The notes beneath the pieces are model-generated. The model was not told where the DNA came from and ran no database searches. It saw only the letters and a list, made by a program, of their open reading frames with translations. Positions 1-12,892 of a stretch of 64,000 nt of DNA are shown here, piece by piece. This DNA comes from Chamaecrista fasciculata (taxonomy: Eukaryota; Streptophyta; Magnoliopsida; Fabales; Fabaceae). The first letter of the stretch is position 1; every line of letters begins with the position of its first letter. The translations under genes and the position numbers were made by a program. Location of the stretch: assembly GCA_003254925.1 (NCBI GenBank), contig QANZ01046354.1:34002-98001 (forward strand), given 5' to 3'.

Positions 1-1375
1 ATCTTGGGAAATAAGAAAAAGCAACGGGTATCTTAATACATAATAATTTAATTTGTATTATTAATATAAAAAACCACGATTAACCGTCAGATTTCTTAAC
101 AACTTTGAGAATCAAAATAAAACAAAAAAATTTTAAGAATTAAAACAGAATCTTGGATGAACATTAGAGACCAAAATAAAGTGTTGGCCTTTATTATAAT
201 ATGTTAGACTTCTAATCTTTTTTAAAAAATATTTTTATGACTAAAAAATATCAATTATTTCTTAATCAAATTTATTTATAATAAAAAAATTATTTTATAT
301 TTTTGATGATATAATAATTTTACATGTTTTTAGGGACTACACTTTAATTTTCTCCAAAATATAAAATTGATCACTTTAACAAATTTTCTATCTATTATTT
401 AATACCAAATAATTATAATTATGACACACAACTCATTGTATGCATGCGATTATTTTACATGACTAACCCTTAAATTATATATATGATTTAATCAATTTTA
501 AATTTTTGGGCGAAAGTACAATTTTAATGCTTTATCTTTGAAATAAGTTGCAATCTAACTTTTTTATCTTTTTTTTCTTGCGATTTTAGTCATATATATT
601 TCTCTAAAGTTTCACTCTTTAATTCCAACTACGATCATCCCTCTTTCAAAATCTAGTGCTACATATTTTTCTTAATGAGTAATATCTTTATCCAATTAAA
701 ACCATCAACAGGCAATGTCAAATTATTCTTCAAAAGTGAACTACTAACTTTATAATCAAATGAGTAAAATTAATTATATTTCTCTAATTTCAAGACTAAT
801 TACAACGAATTCAGAAATACAAATTACTTTTGATAAATCATTTTTCAGCCTATTTGTGACCAAAGAAAACAAGCCACATCCCGACGTTCGCAAATCCAAG
901 GAAATGGTTCAGTTCACAGTACAATAATTTTGAATTTTCTGATATGAGTTCTGTTATACTGAAAGCATATTCTGGCGTGATTCATTATGGGCGTCAAATG
1001 TGTATTTGCTAAAATATAAAACAGCATTAGAGTAATTAATACTGAACTAAAAAATGTAATCCAATTATATAATATTAAGATGAGGACAGAGAGGAGAGCA
1101 GAAATAATGTTCAAAGAAAGAATCTATTTTCCTTTTTCTATAAACCGAAGAAAGCCCAAAGTTAGAAATTGTGCACTGGGCATAACTATCATCGTCATCA
1201 TCATCTTCTTCTACTTCTTCTTCAACATCAACATTTTTTCCATCTTTATATGATCCTGAGTGCCAATATTGCTTCAACTTTACCTTTCCTAGCAGCACAA
1301 AGTGCTGAAGAAAGGAAGAGAAAAACTATATATGCATAACACGTAACACAATGGCCTTTGCTCACTAATTCATTA
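1..1375. other. AT-rich spacer and 3' flank of TTM gene
   Basis: No gene is supported here. The sequence is AT-rich with many short A and T runs. Immediately downstream of the TTM stop (minus strand), about 1187-1230, lies a cluster of ATC and TTC trinucleotide repeats that makes an acidic reading frame on the minus strand; it is probably 3' UTR or flank. No known repeat end could be recognised in positions 1-1000. Confidence 0.6.
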
Positions 1376-4300
1376 TCAACTTTTCAACAAACCCCTCATC
1401 AAGAAAATCCCTAAACACCCAATAGCCACTGTCACCATAACCCGCCCAGAAGAGAATTCTGGTTCAGCAGCTATGGTTTTCCTTCTTGTTCCTGCTTGGT
1501 TAGATTCAGACTTCTCTGCCACGTTCCTCAGAAAACTATTGAGACTGTCAAGTTGGTGTATAACCTGGCGCTGGCTCCGTGCTATACTCGATATCTAGTG
1601 ACAGAGAGTCGCCTCATAAATCAGTAGGAACTAATGCAGCAGTAGCAGCAAAGAGGACTTCCTAATCATGAATAAATGTACAACTATGTGTGGCACGCCA
1701 CCCACGTATACTATGCTTATGTCTATTTATGATTAGCTCGGTCCTAGATTTCTTAGGAGATCAAATTAACCTAATAACTGGTCATCAAGCGCGTAACTAG
1801 CACAATATGATGAATTAACACTTGATAATAGCATATGCTAGCCAAGAGTAAGTGATTTTCAACAGAGAAAGCAAGCAATGGATCAGAAACAAGGGAATAG
1901 CATTAGTCTTAGTAACCGACACGATTTTGTTCTCAGGCAAATTCTCACTCAAATTACCTTCAGGTTTCCCAACATAATCTTATTGGTGGGTGCTACTTGC
2001 TATTTATTTTTCCACTGAACTATCTAGTCATTCAAAGATAGGTAAACCCCATTTCAGGCAAGGACAGAAAAAAAGTTTGTCCTTGACTATTTGCACTTTA
2101 AAGGCCAACACCCTTCTAGATTCTTATCACCGGTAAAATAAATTAAGGGAAACACTTATATAAAGTTCTTTATATATTTGCTAAAAAGTTCCTCCAATCA
2201 CAAGTTATAATTACATTCTCTCTTTTCAATGATTGGTTATGTAAAAAGTTCTCTTTAATATTCTCTCTTTATCATGATTAGAATGCAAAACAAATTTGCC
2301 ACGTGTCTTATTTTCATTAGAGAACCTTGTAGCAAAAATATAAAGAACTGCATATAAATCCTCCCCATAAATTAAACTGTGTCGGAACTAGTAAAGCTGA
2401 AGTTATGAAAACCCTGAAAACTTGTGTACAATGCCTCCAAATATCTTTAACCAATTAAGAGAAATTTGACTTGTTTTACCATAAAAGGTATCATCTAAAT
2501 TTTCTCTCCCGGGAAAATTCAATTCTTCCATTTAAATATCTTATATGGCCACAAAACTGAAAATATGCATAATAAGGTAGCAGAAGATGAGAATGGGTCA
2601 ATGTACCTCTTCGGATAAAGAAGACTCTTTAGCTAATTGTGATGAAGAGGAACTATGCATAATGGATCCAGTTAAGGAGCCATTGCCCAGACTAGTAAGG
2701 AAATAAGAAGTAGCATAACCATTGCAAGATTCGGCTTGGTGTGACATATTTTGTTGGCTTGAAGAATTTTTCTTGATGGTTAACTTAGAGTTCAGCTCCT
2801 CAATACGATTCGTGAACTCGTCCATTCTATCGTTAAATGAAGAGATTTGTTCTAAAAGCTGAGCTGTCACCGCCTGCCAAGTATGATGGGAATGAAATAA
2901 TTGGAAGCAGACAGATATAATGAGATTGAATACTAAAATCAATAAAACAATCTGTACAATATTATTTTATTTTAAGAGAAGAGTTACTGCAAATACCTGG
3001 TTTGATGGTGTCAATCTTTCGGAAAAACCATGATTCTTGGAAGCATATGTAGCAAGTTTGGCCATATTCTTGTCCCTCTGGTTTGTATATGATTGTGACA
3101 TGCCACTGTTGAAGATACACATCACTCCTATTAGTATATGCAAAACAGTTTTTATGACATACAAAAAGTAAAATGTTTTTCAGAGCATCTAACTAGTATT
3201 TTTTTTTTCACTTGGATAGCAGCAGTGACAGAGATATCAGATCAGGGCCAAATGCAAAATAACTTGGTCAAATATCAGAACTTACTGTAACTTACAAATT
3301 AAGGTCTAGAAGTTAGTCAATAAAAACAGTAAAAACACCATGAGGATTTTCTGTGCGTAGAAATAAACAATTAATCAATGTTTACTAGCCAAATTATCTA
3401 CTAATAATGAGTAGTACTGAAACTTGAACATCCTGTTTCAATAATGCTAATTTGGAGTGCTTTGTTAAGAGATTTCTGTCACTTTCAAATATAGAGGTTT
3501 GTGAACTATAGAAAGTCTGTCAGTGAGAACTGACAATTTCAGCTTCCAGAAAATGAAGGATACATAAATATATGGGAAAGTTTTACCTCCTCATATGCTT
3601 ATTTCTAATGTCAAAGGAGGCTTTAGAAAGTGCTTCTTTAGGGCTTGACACCAAATCCTCATCCAGGCTAAGCTTTGTCTTTAAATCATCGGGCAGGGCC
3701 TGTGGGGATAGTTAAATGAAATGCTGAAGAAGGAAAAGATACAAGGGGATCATGGAATGCTATCATACCATAACCTCATTTACAAGCTTCTCAAGTTGAA
3801 TTTGTTCGATGTAGGTTCGAGGAATGTAAGAACCATCCAGACCCAGCTTGTGTGCTGTGTCTTTAACAACTAACCGATCTCTTCCTTGCACCTATTTAAT
3901 ATTAGTTACTAACAAATCAGTGAGAGAAATCTAATAAATTACAAACCAAAAGGAATGACAGAACAGGATGCTCAATCTAGCTGATGACAAACTAAACCTT
4001 TTACAACACAAAAAGAATCTGAATGAAGTTACTTAATGAATATAAACAAAATTTTCAAAGATAGATTAAAAAATGGCATCTCTTTTAGGAAAGAGAAGAA
4101 AAAGGGAATAAACAAGCAACTCAAAACATGAATTTCCTTGATATTTCCAAATTTTACATTTCTTGAGAAACTTGGAAGCCAAACAACTTGATCTGTTTGA
4201 CAACTTTCAAGGATTTTAGATATATGCCAAGAAACAAATTATCAAGAAAGATTAGTTTAACATATGGGCAAGAATGCACAAAAATATAATGACATTAATT

Positions 4301-7300
4301 CACACAAATCCTTTCATCACACCAGTACAATGGTTTAATACACCAATGCAGGACAAATGAATATCTATCTAAACATTTAAGGACATTTGGCCAAGTATTG
4401 GATTTTGGCTTATTTTGATACACCTATTTAAGTCAAGAAAAACATGAGGAATCAAAAAATGTCAAATCCCACTGAAGCATTCAACGAAAGCAATATACAA
4501 GTTAAATTCTCCAAGCAGTACCTGAACATAATGTCGATTAAGTTGCTCAAGCCAATCAAGTTTCACACAAACCCTATCATCAGAGAATACATGAGTGTTT
4601 CTCTTAAGGATGGTAGCTATTGTGTACCCCAAGGCCATTAGTCCACCAAGAAGGCGCACACTGACCTCAAAAGTAATTCTTGGTGATATGACAAAAGGAT
4701 TATCGGTCACCCATTCCTGAAAAGTTAGCATGAGCCACCAATTAGTCTACACCATTAAAAATGTTTAATTTCCATGAATCATGCAATATGTAGAAAGTAT
4801 GGAAGAATAAAGAAACATAACAATTCAAACATATCAGACAACTAAACAGCGTTTCCAAGCCCGTCTTAAATATCTTTTATCATTAAAGTGAGAAAATTTG
4901 ACCCTCTTGAATTCCACAATTTACACAAGGGGAAAACCAATGCACCATGAATAGTCTCAAAATAATTCTATCGCACCCTCCAACTTTAAAAAGGAAAAGA
5001 ACAAGCAGCTTCAGCATCCACCAAATTCGAGTTTTTACATGTAAGCAATAACACTAACAGGGAACATTTGTAGTTAAACCTTCATTTAATTGCTTTTGTT
5101 GTTAGCTTTTCAGCACCTATTACAAGTAACAGGCACATTTATCCTGTCTTCTACTTCAGAGCACAATCCTATCAAGGAATAATTTTTAGTGTAAAGTTAC
5201 ACTAGCTTAATCCAAATAATTCTCAAGACTTCTATGCCAATTTAAGAGAAACATAACACATTTCTTGCTCCTATTTATTCTCAAGTCAAACATAAATTGT
5301 AGAAGTTTCAGACCTAACAACCTGTTTAAATCTCTAAATTTGAAAAAAAAAAAAAAAAAATCAGTGTTGAATCTGTTTGATAAGATAACAGGGAACCAAA
5401 GGCAAACCTCAAACATAAGACTGTATTTCCCATCTCTGTTCCGCATCCGTAAATATGATTGGCAAGTTTCTGGATCTTCACCGGGAGGTAGAAGATATAT
5501 GTCATATGTATGCTCCGTTGTTTCCTTATAATCTTCAGAGAGAACAGCCTTAATTTCATCAGTTGTCACATTCCTTGCTGACTAGAATAAATTACACAAC
5601 TGATCAGTGATCACTAATCCATAACGCAACATCAGACTTAATGAACTTGTAGGCACTAACCTTTAATATGTAAGTGGGACTCTGAAATCCAGTAAATGGA
5701 TTGAACTTGTTGATAATTTTGATATGTGCTGTCTGTAGATCTGGCTCAATAAAGGCTTTGTACATTGGGTATACCTGCAAAAGATTGAATTTGAGAATTT
5801 CAGGAAACTTAAAGGCTTTTATAAATCTGGCTAAAAGATGAGTAAGATATAATAGTATGAACCGTCTCAGATATTTGATGAATAATTTCTTCAGGTTCTT
5901 GACCAGCACGTTGTACGTCACGAATAACTCGTTTGACAAGGTCCAAGTGAACTCCACCTGTGACAGAGACTCGAAGGTCCAGTAGGGGTCGCAACCTCTC
6001 ACTCAAAGCATAGATTCCTTCTATAATCACAATGTGGGAGCTGGGGACTTCAACCGTTCTGTTATCAGGGTATATTTTAACGTGAAATTGAAGGCATCCA
6101 GACTAAATAGGAGTAAGCGAGATCCCAAATGAAACCAAGTTCACTTAATTTAGAAACAAATTCAATATGTACATAACTGCTGGAGATTAAAGCATGAAAC
6201 AGAAATTAAAGGCCGAGAAACTAGGGAATCACACTAAAAGGATCAGAGAAGTGTGCAGACAGCTGATACTGACTGAAGATGGCTAGGGGATATAACCTGT
6301 ATCCTGTACGCGAACTGGACTTAAAATCATAGACCGGGACCTCGACTGGTTTTCCTGCCTTTAGATCATGGACATTTTGGAGCAATGTGTCATAGTCTGT
6401 CAAGCGTGGATCTGCTCAAAGAGACAACAGAATTGACAAGAATACACAGAGATTGTTGTCTTAAATTGAAACAGTCAGCTAACCTCCACATGTCTTAGTA
6501 ACCAAAACATAGATGTGATAACCATATATGGAATCAATGCAGGATCCATCATTACATCTTTTGAAATAAAATGTACATCACAGTTCTAACTTAAGTACTC
6601 AATTACAAGTACACAAGCAAAGAATAAGAAAAAAACCTTAAAGTTTCTGCATATAAAGTAACCTTGAATTACTGTTTAATAACCTGCTAAAAATGACAAA
6701 CCAAGCTTTAAGAATCAGAAAAAACCAGCTTACATGAGTACAAGTTGTAAAATTCTATTTATTTTGAAACAGTTCCATCGACCAGAGCTTACAGTACATA
6801 GTCCAAATATTGCTCAAATTTCAGTTGAGCCAATTACTTATGAAGATAGTGATAGTAAGTTCAAATTCTCTAAACACTTAGTTTTTTATATACTCAATTT
6901 TCCCTACAACCAGCTCCTTTCTCTCTCTTATTAGGATAACCAAATATGTTGTCATAGAATTTTAGGAATATCACCCTGCCATCAAACTGAACCAAGACAC
7001 CAGGAAAATTGACTCTTGGAAGAGAACTTAAAGGAGTAGATGAAAGGGACCTTACCTCATATGCAAGCACTGAAATGCAGAGAAGTGTGGCAATGAAAAT
7101 TTTAAAATGGAAAACAAAGACAAGAAAAAGGCTATAATGCCAGCACCTACTGAGGTTGAGTTACAAATAAAAAGATAGACACAAGGAAAACACATGATTT
7201 ACATTGTACAGTTACAAATATAACCTCATTACAGCTAGCCAGTAGAGAATATAATGTAAGCATATAAAACAAGAAAATCAATTTCTTTTGCGATTGTTCA

Positions 7301-7756
7301 AGAGAAAGAATAAATCAATTATATGTTGAATTCTATTCTATTATACAGCCTGCTTTAAGACAATGCACCATACAGAATACTAAGAGCATCAAATAAGAAA
7401 AGATCAAATGAAGACTTACCATCAAAATTTCCATCAACAATTCTACTGGAATCATTGTAATTGTCCATTGAAATCACTGCAATCCCAGGCATGAAGTTGT
7501 GTATTTTTTCCGTAAATATAGTCTTCCCAGCTCCTGAAGGGCCAGCCAACCCTACCAATATCATTCCTTCATTTTTTTGGGCCAACAATTGGCAAGCACG
7601 GATAAATATAAAGAAACCCTTTTCAAATGATAGAAGATCATGGATTGGGGCAATCTCGTAGCGATCAGAGTCTTTCCTTTTAACCAAATGAACTTGATCT
7701 TTCAAGAGACCATGACGCTTATTATTTGAATCATCACTTGAAGTATCTTGAGCCAT
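1376..7756 (-). CDS. TTM2: TTM1/TTM2-type P-loop kinase/CYTH protein (653 aa, 11 coding exons)
   Basis: Plant triphosphate tunnel metalloenzyme family; Arabidopsis TTM1 and TTM2 are reported pyrophosphatases with roles in senescence and immunity, tail-anchored at the mitochondrial outer membrane. Exons (minus strand): 7420-7756, 6297-6411, 6058-5863, 5661-5774, 5408-5581, 4522-4716, 3769-3891, 3587-3699, 2997-3105, 2607-2873, 1376-1594; all junctions are GT-AG and the frame stays open to TGA. Residues 72-79 (GPSGAGKT) are the Walker A loop of a uridine-kinase-like domain (about 60-225). The CYTH domain follows (about 228-400); at the place of the usual ExExK motif it reads TAHIK, so the acidic pair is absent, as I believe is true of this subfamily. 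A coiled coil lies at about 498-525 ([12 protein letters not shown]...), and a hydrophobic tail at 633-648 near the C-terminus is the likely membrane anchor. The start is the first ATG of exon 1, 17 bases after a splice acceptor, so the leader is spliced. Length and order match the family; TTM1 versus TTM2 rests on synteny only. Confidence 0.95.
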
Positions 7757-9436
7757 CGAATAAACCCAACTTCCTGCACATAATAAATAAAGGTATGTTG
7801 TAATAATTAATTAAGCAAGTAACAAAAGAATATTACAAGTTCGACATGAGGGCAGACATAGCCCTGTTTTTTTAAGGTAGATTATGCAGCATAGCTCCAT
7901 AATACCCCCCCTTACACTAGTTCTCTCATATACTTCTCAGTTGTCCCCCACCCCCTACAAGGTTTTCAAAACAATCTTGTAATAATATGAACAAAAGAGT
8001 TTACAACTTCCATTATTATAAACCAGATATGAATTTAATACGTTGCATTATGCTGAACAAGCCATTAAGGGAATCAAGGGGAAGAGGCCTTGCTACTCTT
8101 TCTGTTAAAAAGACTACATATCAAGCAAAATTCAACAAAACAGGAGAAATGTCAGAGAAAGAGTGAGCAATAGTTGATAAATAATAGTCAACAAATTGGA
8201 ATTCATTTATCAACAGATTTTTTTCTTCCATTTGAACTCATTTCGATAATGATAATGCTTCCCGAAGATATTAGGCGTTCATTATATTTTGAAACTGCAC
8301 ACAGCACGAAGCACAGCTATTAAGAGGACAAACAAAAAGTGATTATATGTTTAAAGATTATATGAACCAGGCCAGAGTGATGCCAGAGCTTGCACACTTA
8401 GGTCCTCCTTTATGCAAAAGATACATTCTTGTCCATAAACCAAAGAAAATAGCAAATATAAAGACAACAAGCACACAAAATTGTCATATAACCATTCTTA
8501 ATAGTAAGCATAGAAGCAGAAGTTTTCAATCCACCCAGGTTCATTCAAGCTCATATTCAGCTAAGAATCATGTTATCTCAGTAGTACTACTACCATCGTT
8601 GACCTAAATAATAAGAAGGAACATAAGTTGTGCTTCATAATTCATAAAAAATCCCAAAGACCCTCACTTGAGACTTTTTTTCTCTGAAATTTTTTTAGTC
8701 ATAACTATAGTATTCACTGTCGATAACAGTGACTAATCTCCTTAGTGACACATTGATAGGTGGGACAGCTGGCCCAAAGATGCTCCATACTCAAAATCAA
8801 TATTCCAACCACTCACCTTTGGTTAAAGATAGACACTCGACTATGCCCCTGGGGTTATTAGTACCTTCTAACCAACTGAGCTAGCTCATAGGCCAGTTCT
8901 TTATTCTGTGAAATTTAAACACCACACAAGGTTGCAGAACTTTTCTCCAAACTCTGTCAGCAGATAGCTTTATGGCTATCACCATCTGATTATCACAATT
9001 CAAACATTCCAGAAGACATCATCTTCTTTACAGAGCCTAAACTGAAACATACAGCATTCTGATCCCAAAACAAGAAAAAAGAAAAAAAAAACTAAAAGCT
9101 AGAGGAAAACATCATCCAGATAGCGTAATCAACCAAAGGAAAAGAAAAACACCTCAGGAATGAGAATCAACAGAAACAACGCTTAAAACAGAAAGAAAAC
9201 TCACAAAAGCCTCGAGGAACAATGTTTGGGCGACCAGTCTGGATCGAACGCAATGTTGCCCAACCAAATAGCAATTATATGGGAAGAAAAAAAATCAAAG
9301 CTTTCGACGAAGACTACAATACTCAAATGAGAAGAATGCGATTGAGAGTTGATCCAATGAGCAGGTTTGTGATGATCACAACACTGAAATGAAGCACAGA
9401 GTTAGTTCGGCAATAACAACCCAGAAGCGTCGCCAT
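7757..9436 (-). other. Spliced 5' leader region of the TTM gene, with a candidate uORF
   Basis: A clear acceptor (AG at 7775-7774 on the minus strand) stands 17 bases before the TTM start, so the leader contains an intron of roughly 1.4 kb. I could not fix the donor; a GTGAGT-like site near 9200 is one option. The distal leader should lie near 9200-9450. On the minus strand at 9323-9436 a 37-residue reading frame begins MATLLGCYCRTN and ends in TGA. A TATAAAAG motif lies only about 15-25 bases upstream (9451-9460), so the mRNA may start inside or after this frame. A SINE sits in the intron (8693-8904). Confidence 0.5.
8693..8904 (-). mobile_element. tRNA-derived SINE in TTM 5' intron
   Basis: On the minus strand the sequence opens with a tRNA-like promoter: box A TAGCTCAGTTGG (complement of 8872-8883), then a box B-like GGTTGGAATAT (complement of 8800-8810). 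It runs about 210 bases and ends in an A run (T run on plus, 8691-8696). It is flanked by a 12-bp direct repeat with one mismatch, TCTCTGAAATTT at 8681-8692 and TCTGTGAAATTT at 8905-8916. The box A/box B spacing, A tail and target duplication identify a tRNA-derived SINE rather than a tRNA gene: it has no acceptor stem. Confidence 0.8.
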
Positions 9437-10092
9437 TTTTCAAGGTCGGTTCTTTTATAATATTTATTTTTCTCTCTGCTCTTTTCTCAGCGAAAAGAAA
9501 ATGGAATGTGATTTTCCGGGATTTTTTCTGGGGAAGCGGGATTCTAGAGAATCTGCAAACGCTCTGGTGAGAAGCTTATAAGAAGAGAAACAAATCTTCA
9601 AAAAAAAAATTGAGAATTGAGAGAGTAATTATAATTATAATTATTATTATTATTAGTGATTAAATTTGCTTACATGTGATGTTGAGGTCAATTCTGTGGC
9701 GAAGTTTCGGTATCAGTGACACTTGAGCAAGTTAAACATATAAGCTGTGAATGTAAGGGCGGTTGATTGAGGTGGAAATAATCAAGTTTCCATTTTTATA
9801 TGTATGTAATAAGAAACCGAGTAAGCTATTAAAATTTCACCCAAAAGGAAAGTAATCAATTTCATATATTATAATTATTTATACTATTACCACTACGGTT
9901 TGGGAGCTTAAAGTTGAGATCTACTGCCCAAACAAAAAAAATGGTGAGATGGGAAAAATTATAATAATTTTGTTAAGAAAAATTACTTTCCTAATATGGG
10001 AAACATTATAAATATAGAAAATTACAACATATATGATCAATAATGTATTGTAAATATTATTATTGATAATATTAGTGCGTGACATATATAAT
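9437..10092. other. TTM promoter side and AT-rich spacer
   Basis: Upstream of the TTM leader the minus strand carries TATTATAAAAG (complement of 9452-9462), a possible TATA box. CT-rich sequence lies just downstream of it on the transcribed strand. From 9630 to 10090 the DNA is AT-rich with ATT microsatellite character near 9637-9656. No gene was seen. Confidence 0.4.
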
Positions 10093-10341
10093 AGGCTTAA
10101 GTGCACTTTTGGTCCCAATACTATGACTAAGGTTTCAATTTGGTCCCATAACTATTTTTGTTGCAGATTTGGTCCCAAACCTTCGCAAAAAGTTTCACCG
10201 TTAGTCCCCTGGTCACTTCCGTCCAATTTTCGCCGTTAAGTGTGACGTGGCAGTCTGACTGGGATGCTGACGTGGCAAAATCAAATGAGATGGAGTAAGT
10301 TAGGATCAATATGTAACATTTCATAACTTCTCTGGACTGAA
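10093..10341. repeat. Truncated MULE-like MITE (GTGCACTTTTGGTCCC family)
   Basis: Starts with GGCTTAAGTGCACTTTTGGT and repeats the phrase 'ttggtcccataac' typical of this family (intact relative at 24691-24990). It has one end only; the other is missing, and an N at 10342 marks a likely assembly gap exactly where the match stops. Contains a central GACGTGGCA-type motif. Confidence 0.55.
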
Positions 10342-10342
10342 N

Positions 10343-11580
10343 TTAACAACATGACACATATAAACTGTTAATTACACGACACATAATAGTATAAGTACGC
10401 GACACGTATGAGTGTTAATAACATGACATAGAGTTTGTTGGTTTTAGAAATTTCTTTACATATGTCAAATGATATACAAAACATTAAAAGTATATAAGAT
10501 CATTGATAGCATGGCACCTAATATTATTGCTAACACGACACGCAATATTATTGATAACACAATTACGCCAAACATAATTGACAACAGTATAACATGAACT
10601 TTTAAAAAGATCTTATTTTTTACTTATAGCAAATAATAAATAAAGTATTACAGACATATAAAATTAATAATAACACGACACGTAATATTATTGATAGGGT
10701 TAGTCTAAGATGCAAAGTTTAATTCTTGACATGAGATGCAAATGCTGATGTGGCATAATTATAGCCATTAATGTAATTTAATATTGAAAAATAATAAAAA
10801 AATAATAATAATTTTTTAACCAATCAAAACTATGCATGGAGTCACACCATGAGTTACATACAACTAACTATTCCACGTGTCATTATCTTATTGGCTCATG
10901 ACCCATTGCATCCCATATCAAAAATCAAACTTTGCATCATAGACTCACCCTTATTGATAACACAAGTATGTAACACGTACAAGTATCAATTATGCAACAC
11001 ATATTATTGCTCATAATATAAGTATATGACACATATGATCAACATGACACATAAATTTTGTTTTTAAAATCTCTTTACATGTATCAAATGGTAAATAAAA
11101 ACCTTGAAAATGAATAAAACTAATGATAATATGAGAGATGATATTATTGATATTATACGACATGTATAATTGTCAATAGCACCATCTAAGTCTTTTTAAC
11201 TAGTTTTTAACATATATCAAACAATAAACAAAACATTACAAATGTATAGAACTAATAATAACACGACACATATATTGATCGATAGCATAACACATAATAT
11301 ATTGAAAATACAAGTGTGTGACACATATAATTGTTAATTACATGATTCATATTATTGTTCATAATACGAGTATATGACACATATGATATTCAAAATTTGT
11401 TTTAGAAATTTCTTTATACATGTCAAATGGTAAATAAAACTTTGAAAATGTATAAAATTAGTAATAACTTAATGTACAATATTACTATTGATAACACAAT
11501 TACGTGACCCATAATTTTATCAATAACACACAATATAAGCTACTTTTTAAAGATCCTTTGATGATTTAATTTTTAAGAAA
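10343..11580. repeat. Degenerate tandem repeat, ~340-bp unit
   Basis: Phrases such as ACACGACACRTAATATTATT and 'gataacac' recur through the block. A longer landmark (gttttagaaatttctttaca and variants) occurs at about 10441, 11060 and 11399. The last two are 339 bases apart; the first two are about 356 apart once the MITE at 10697-10950 and its duplicated target are subtracted. A weaker half-unit landmark ('ttttta...aataaacaaaacatta') starts about 130-150 bases after each. The array is diverged, AT-rich and non-coding. Confidence 0.6.
10697..10950. mobile_element. MITE with perfect 9-bp target duplication, probably Mutator-like
   Basis: The 254-bp element has inverted ends (GGGTTAGTCTAAGATGCAAA... 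and ...TTTGCATCATAGACTCACCC, similar with mismatches) flanked by TTATTGATA at 10688-10696 and again at 10951-10959. A 9-bp duplication fits the Mutator superfamily. It interrupts the tandem repeat block and is therefore younger than it. Confidence 0.8.
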
Positions 11581-12370
11581 ATCATGGTTAAATACATAAA
11601 ATTTTCATGAATTTTCTTTGATGTATAATTTTTCAAGAAACAAAAAAATTCAAGGAGAAAACCGTTTCATTAATTTTGTTTTTTTCATTCAAATATCTAA
11701 TGGTCAAGTGCCATGTTGCCACTAAGCATCCAGGTCACATAAATATCACAATCCACCTCATTATTCTTCTCTCTCTTCAAAATAATTGATATTTTGGCAT
11801 CCTCTCACAAACTACCTAGAAATCCAAAATGAATAACTTCAGAAGAACAACAACTTTTAAATAGATTCATTAAGAATATCCTATTGATTATTTATTATTA
11901 AGACTTTTTTTATAAAGTTCTTTTAAATGTTCTGTAATTAAGTTGTTCCAATTAGAAATTCCATTTATATTTCATTCTTTTTATATTTGGCTATTTAATT
12001 TCTTATGATTATTGATCAGATGATAAAATACTTGTGACATGTGTTAATCTATGATTTTCTTACCTCAGCATTTTAATCAAAGACCAAAGTATAAGCTCGC
12101 TTCCTTTATTCAAAGTAAAACAGAATGAGGAGACAGGATAGTACAAGCAAGCGTAGACTTGCTTGCACGGTTGAAACTTGAAACAAAGAAAAAGACAAAC
12201 TTGGTCAAATTATTCTTTTCAATTTCAGTTTCTGGTTGGGGTGGGTGATTGCGGAAGAAATAGGTTATAGAATTTTTTACATTCTTGATGCAATTAACTT
12301 GGAAATACTGCGAAGTTTCTTTGAAAATCAATGCACAGAATAGAAAAAGTACTGCTCTTAGAAATAAACT
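11581..12370. other. AT-rich spacer
   Basis: No gene or recognisable element was found. Sequence is AT-rich, with short CT-rich stretches near 11765-11785. The minus-strand open frame at 12110-12331 has no family signature and no splice or promoter context, so it is not called. Confidence 0.5.
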
Positions 12371-12605
12371 AGGCTAAAGAGCACTTTTGATCCCATAACT
12401 TTGTCAAAAGTCTCAATTTGGTCCCATAATTTTTTTTGTTGCAATTTTAGTCCCGTAACTTTGGCCAAGGTTTCAAAATGGACCCATAACTTTTTTTGTT
12501 ACAATTTTAGTCCCACAACTTTTGAAACCCAAGCTGATTTCTATTCATTAAATCCAAAGTTATGAGACCAAATTAAAACCTTTGGGACGAAAAGTACAGT
12601 TTAGC
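12371..12605. mobile_element. MULE-like MITE (GTGCACTTTTGGTCCC family)
   Basis: Inverted ends (AGGCTAAAGAGCACTTTTGA and ...AAAAGTACAGTTTAGC) with 'ggtcccataac' repeats inside each arm. Flanks AAATAAACT (12362-12370) and AAATAAAAT (12606-12614) form a 9-bp duplication with one mismatch. Same family as 24691-24990. Confidence 0.65.
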
Positions 12606-12892
12606 AAATAAAATATAATAATTTGGTAATCAAGTAGCTTCCTCTTTCCTTCCACAGTTCCACCACTTTCACCCAATTTTCTTCCAAAAAAAAAACAGAG
12701 ACGAGCAGACGACAATCTTCAACTTTTTTTTTTTTCTCATATTCCATATTCTTGCTTAATGCTTAGAACTTGAATCAACATAACAACAAGAAACGATTTC
12801 TTAATTTGTGTGTATGAGTATGAAACGAAGAAATATTGTAAAAATACAATGAACCAACCAAAACGAGAAACGAACGATCGATCGATCGATCT
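12606..12892 (-). other. 3' flank/3' UTR of the peroxidase gene
   Basis: Non-coding stretch directly downstream of the peroxidase stop codon on the minus strand. It contains a short GATC tetranucleotide run at about 12875-12890 and an A/T homopolymer near 12725. The polyadenylation site cannot be fixed by eye. Confidence 0.4.

Noticed and set aside
1065-1298. Acidic 77-residue minus-strand frame
   Set aside because: Produced by TTC/ATC trinucleotide repeats next to the TTM stop; no family signature and best read as 3' flank.
8860-8895. tRNA-like sequence (GAGCTAGCTCAGTTGG on minus)
   Set aside because: No acceptor stem or anticodon arm; A tail and target duplication show it is the head of a SINE.
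12110-12331. 73-residue minus-strand frame
   Set aside because: No motif, splice or promoter support; typical chance frame in AT-rich spacer.
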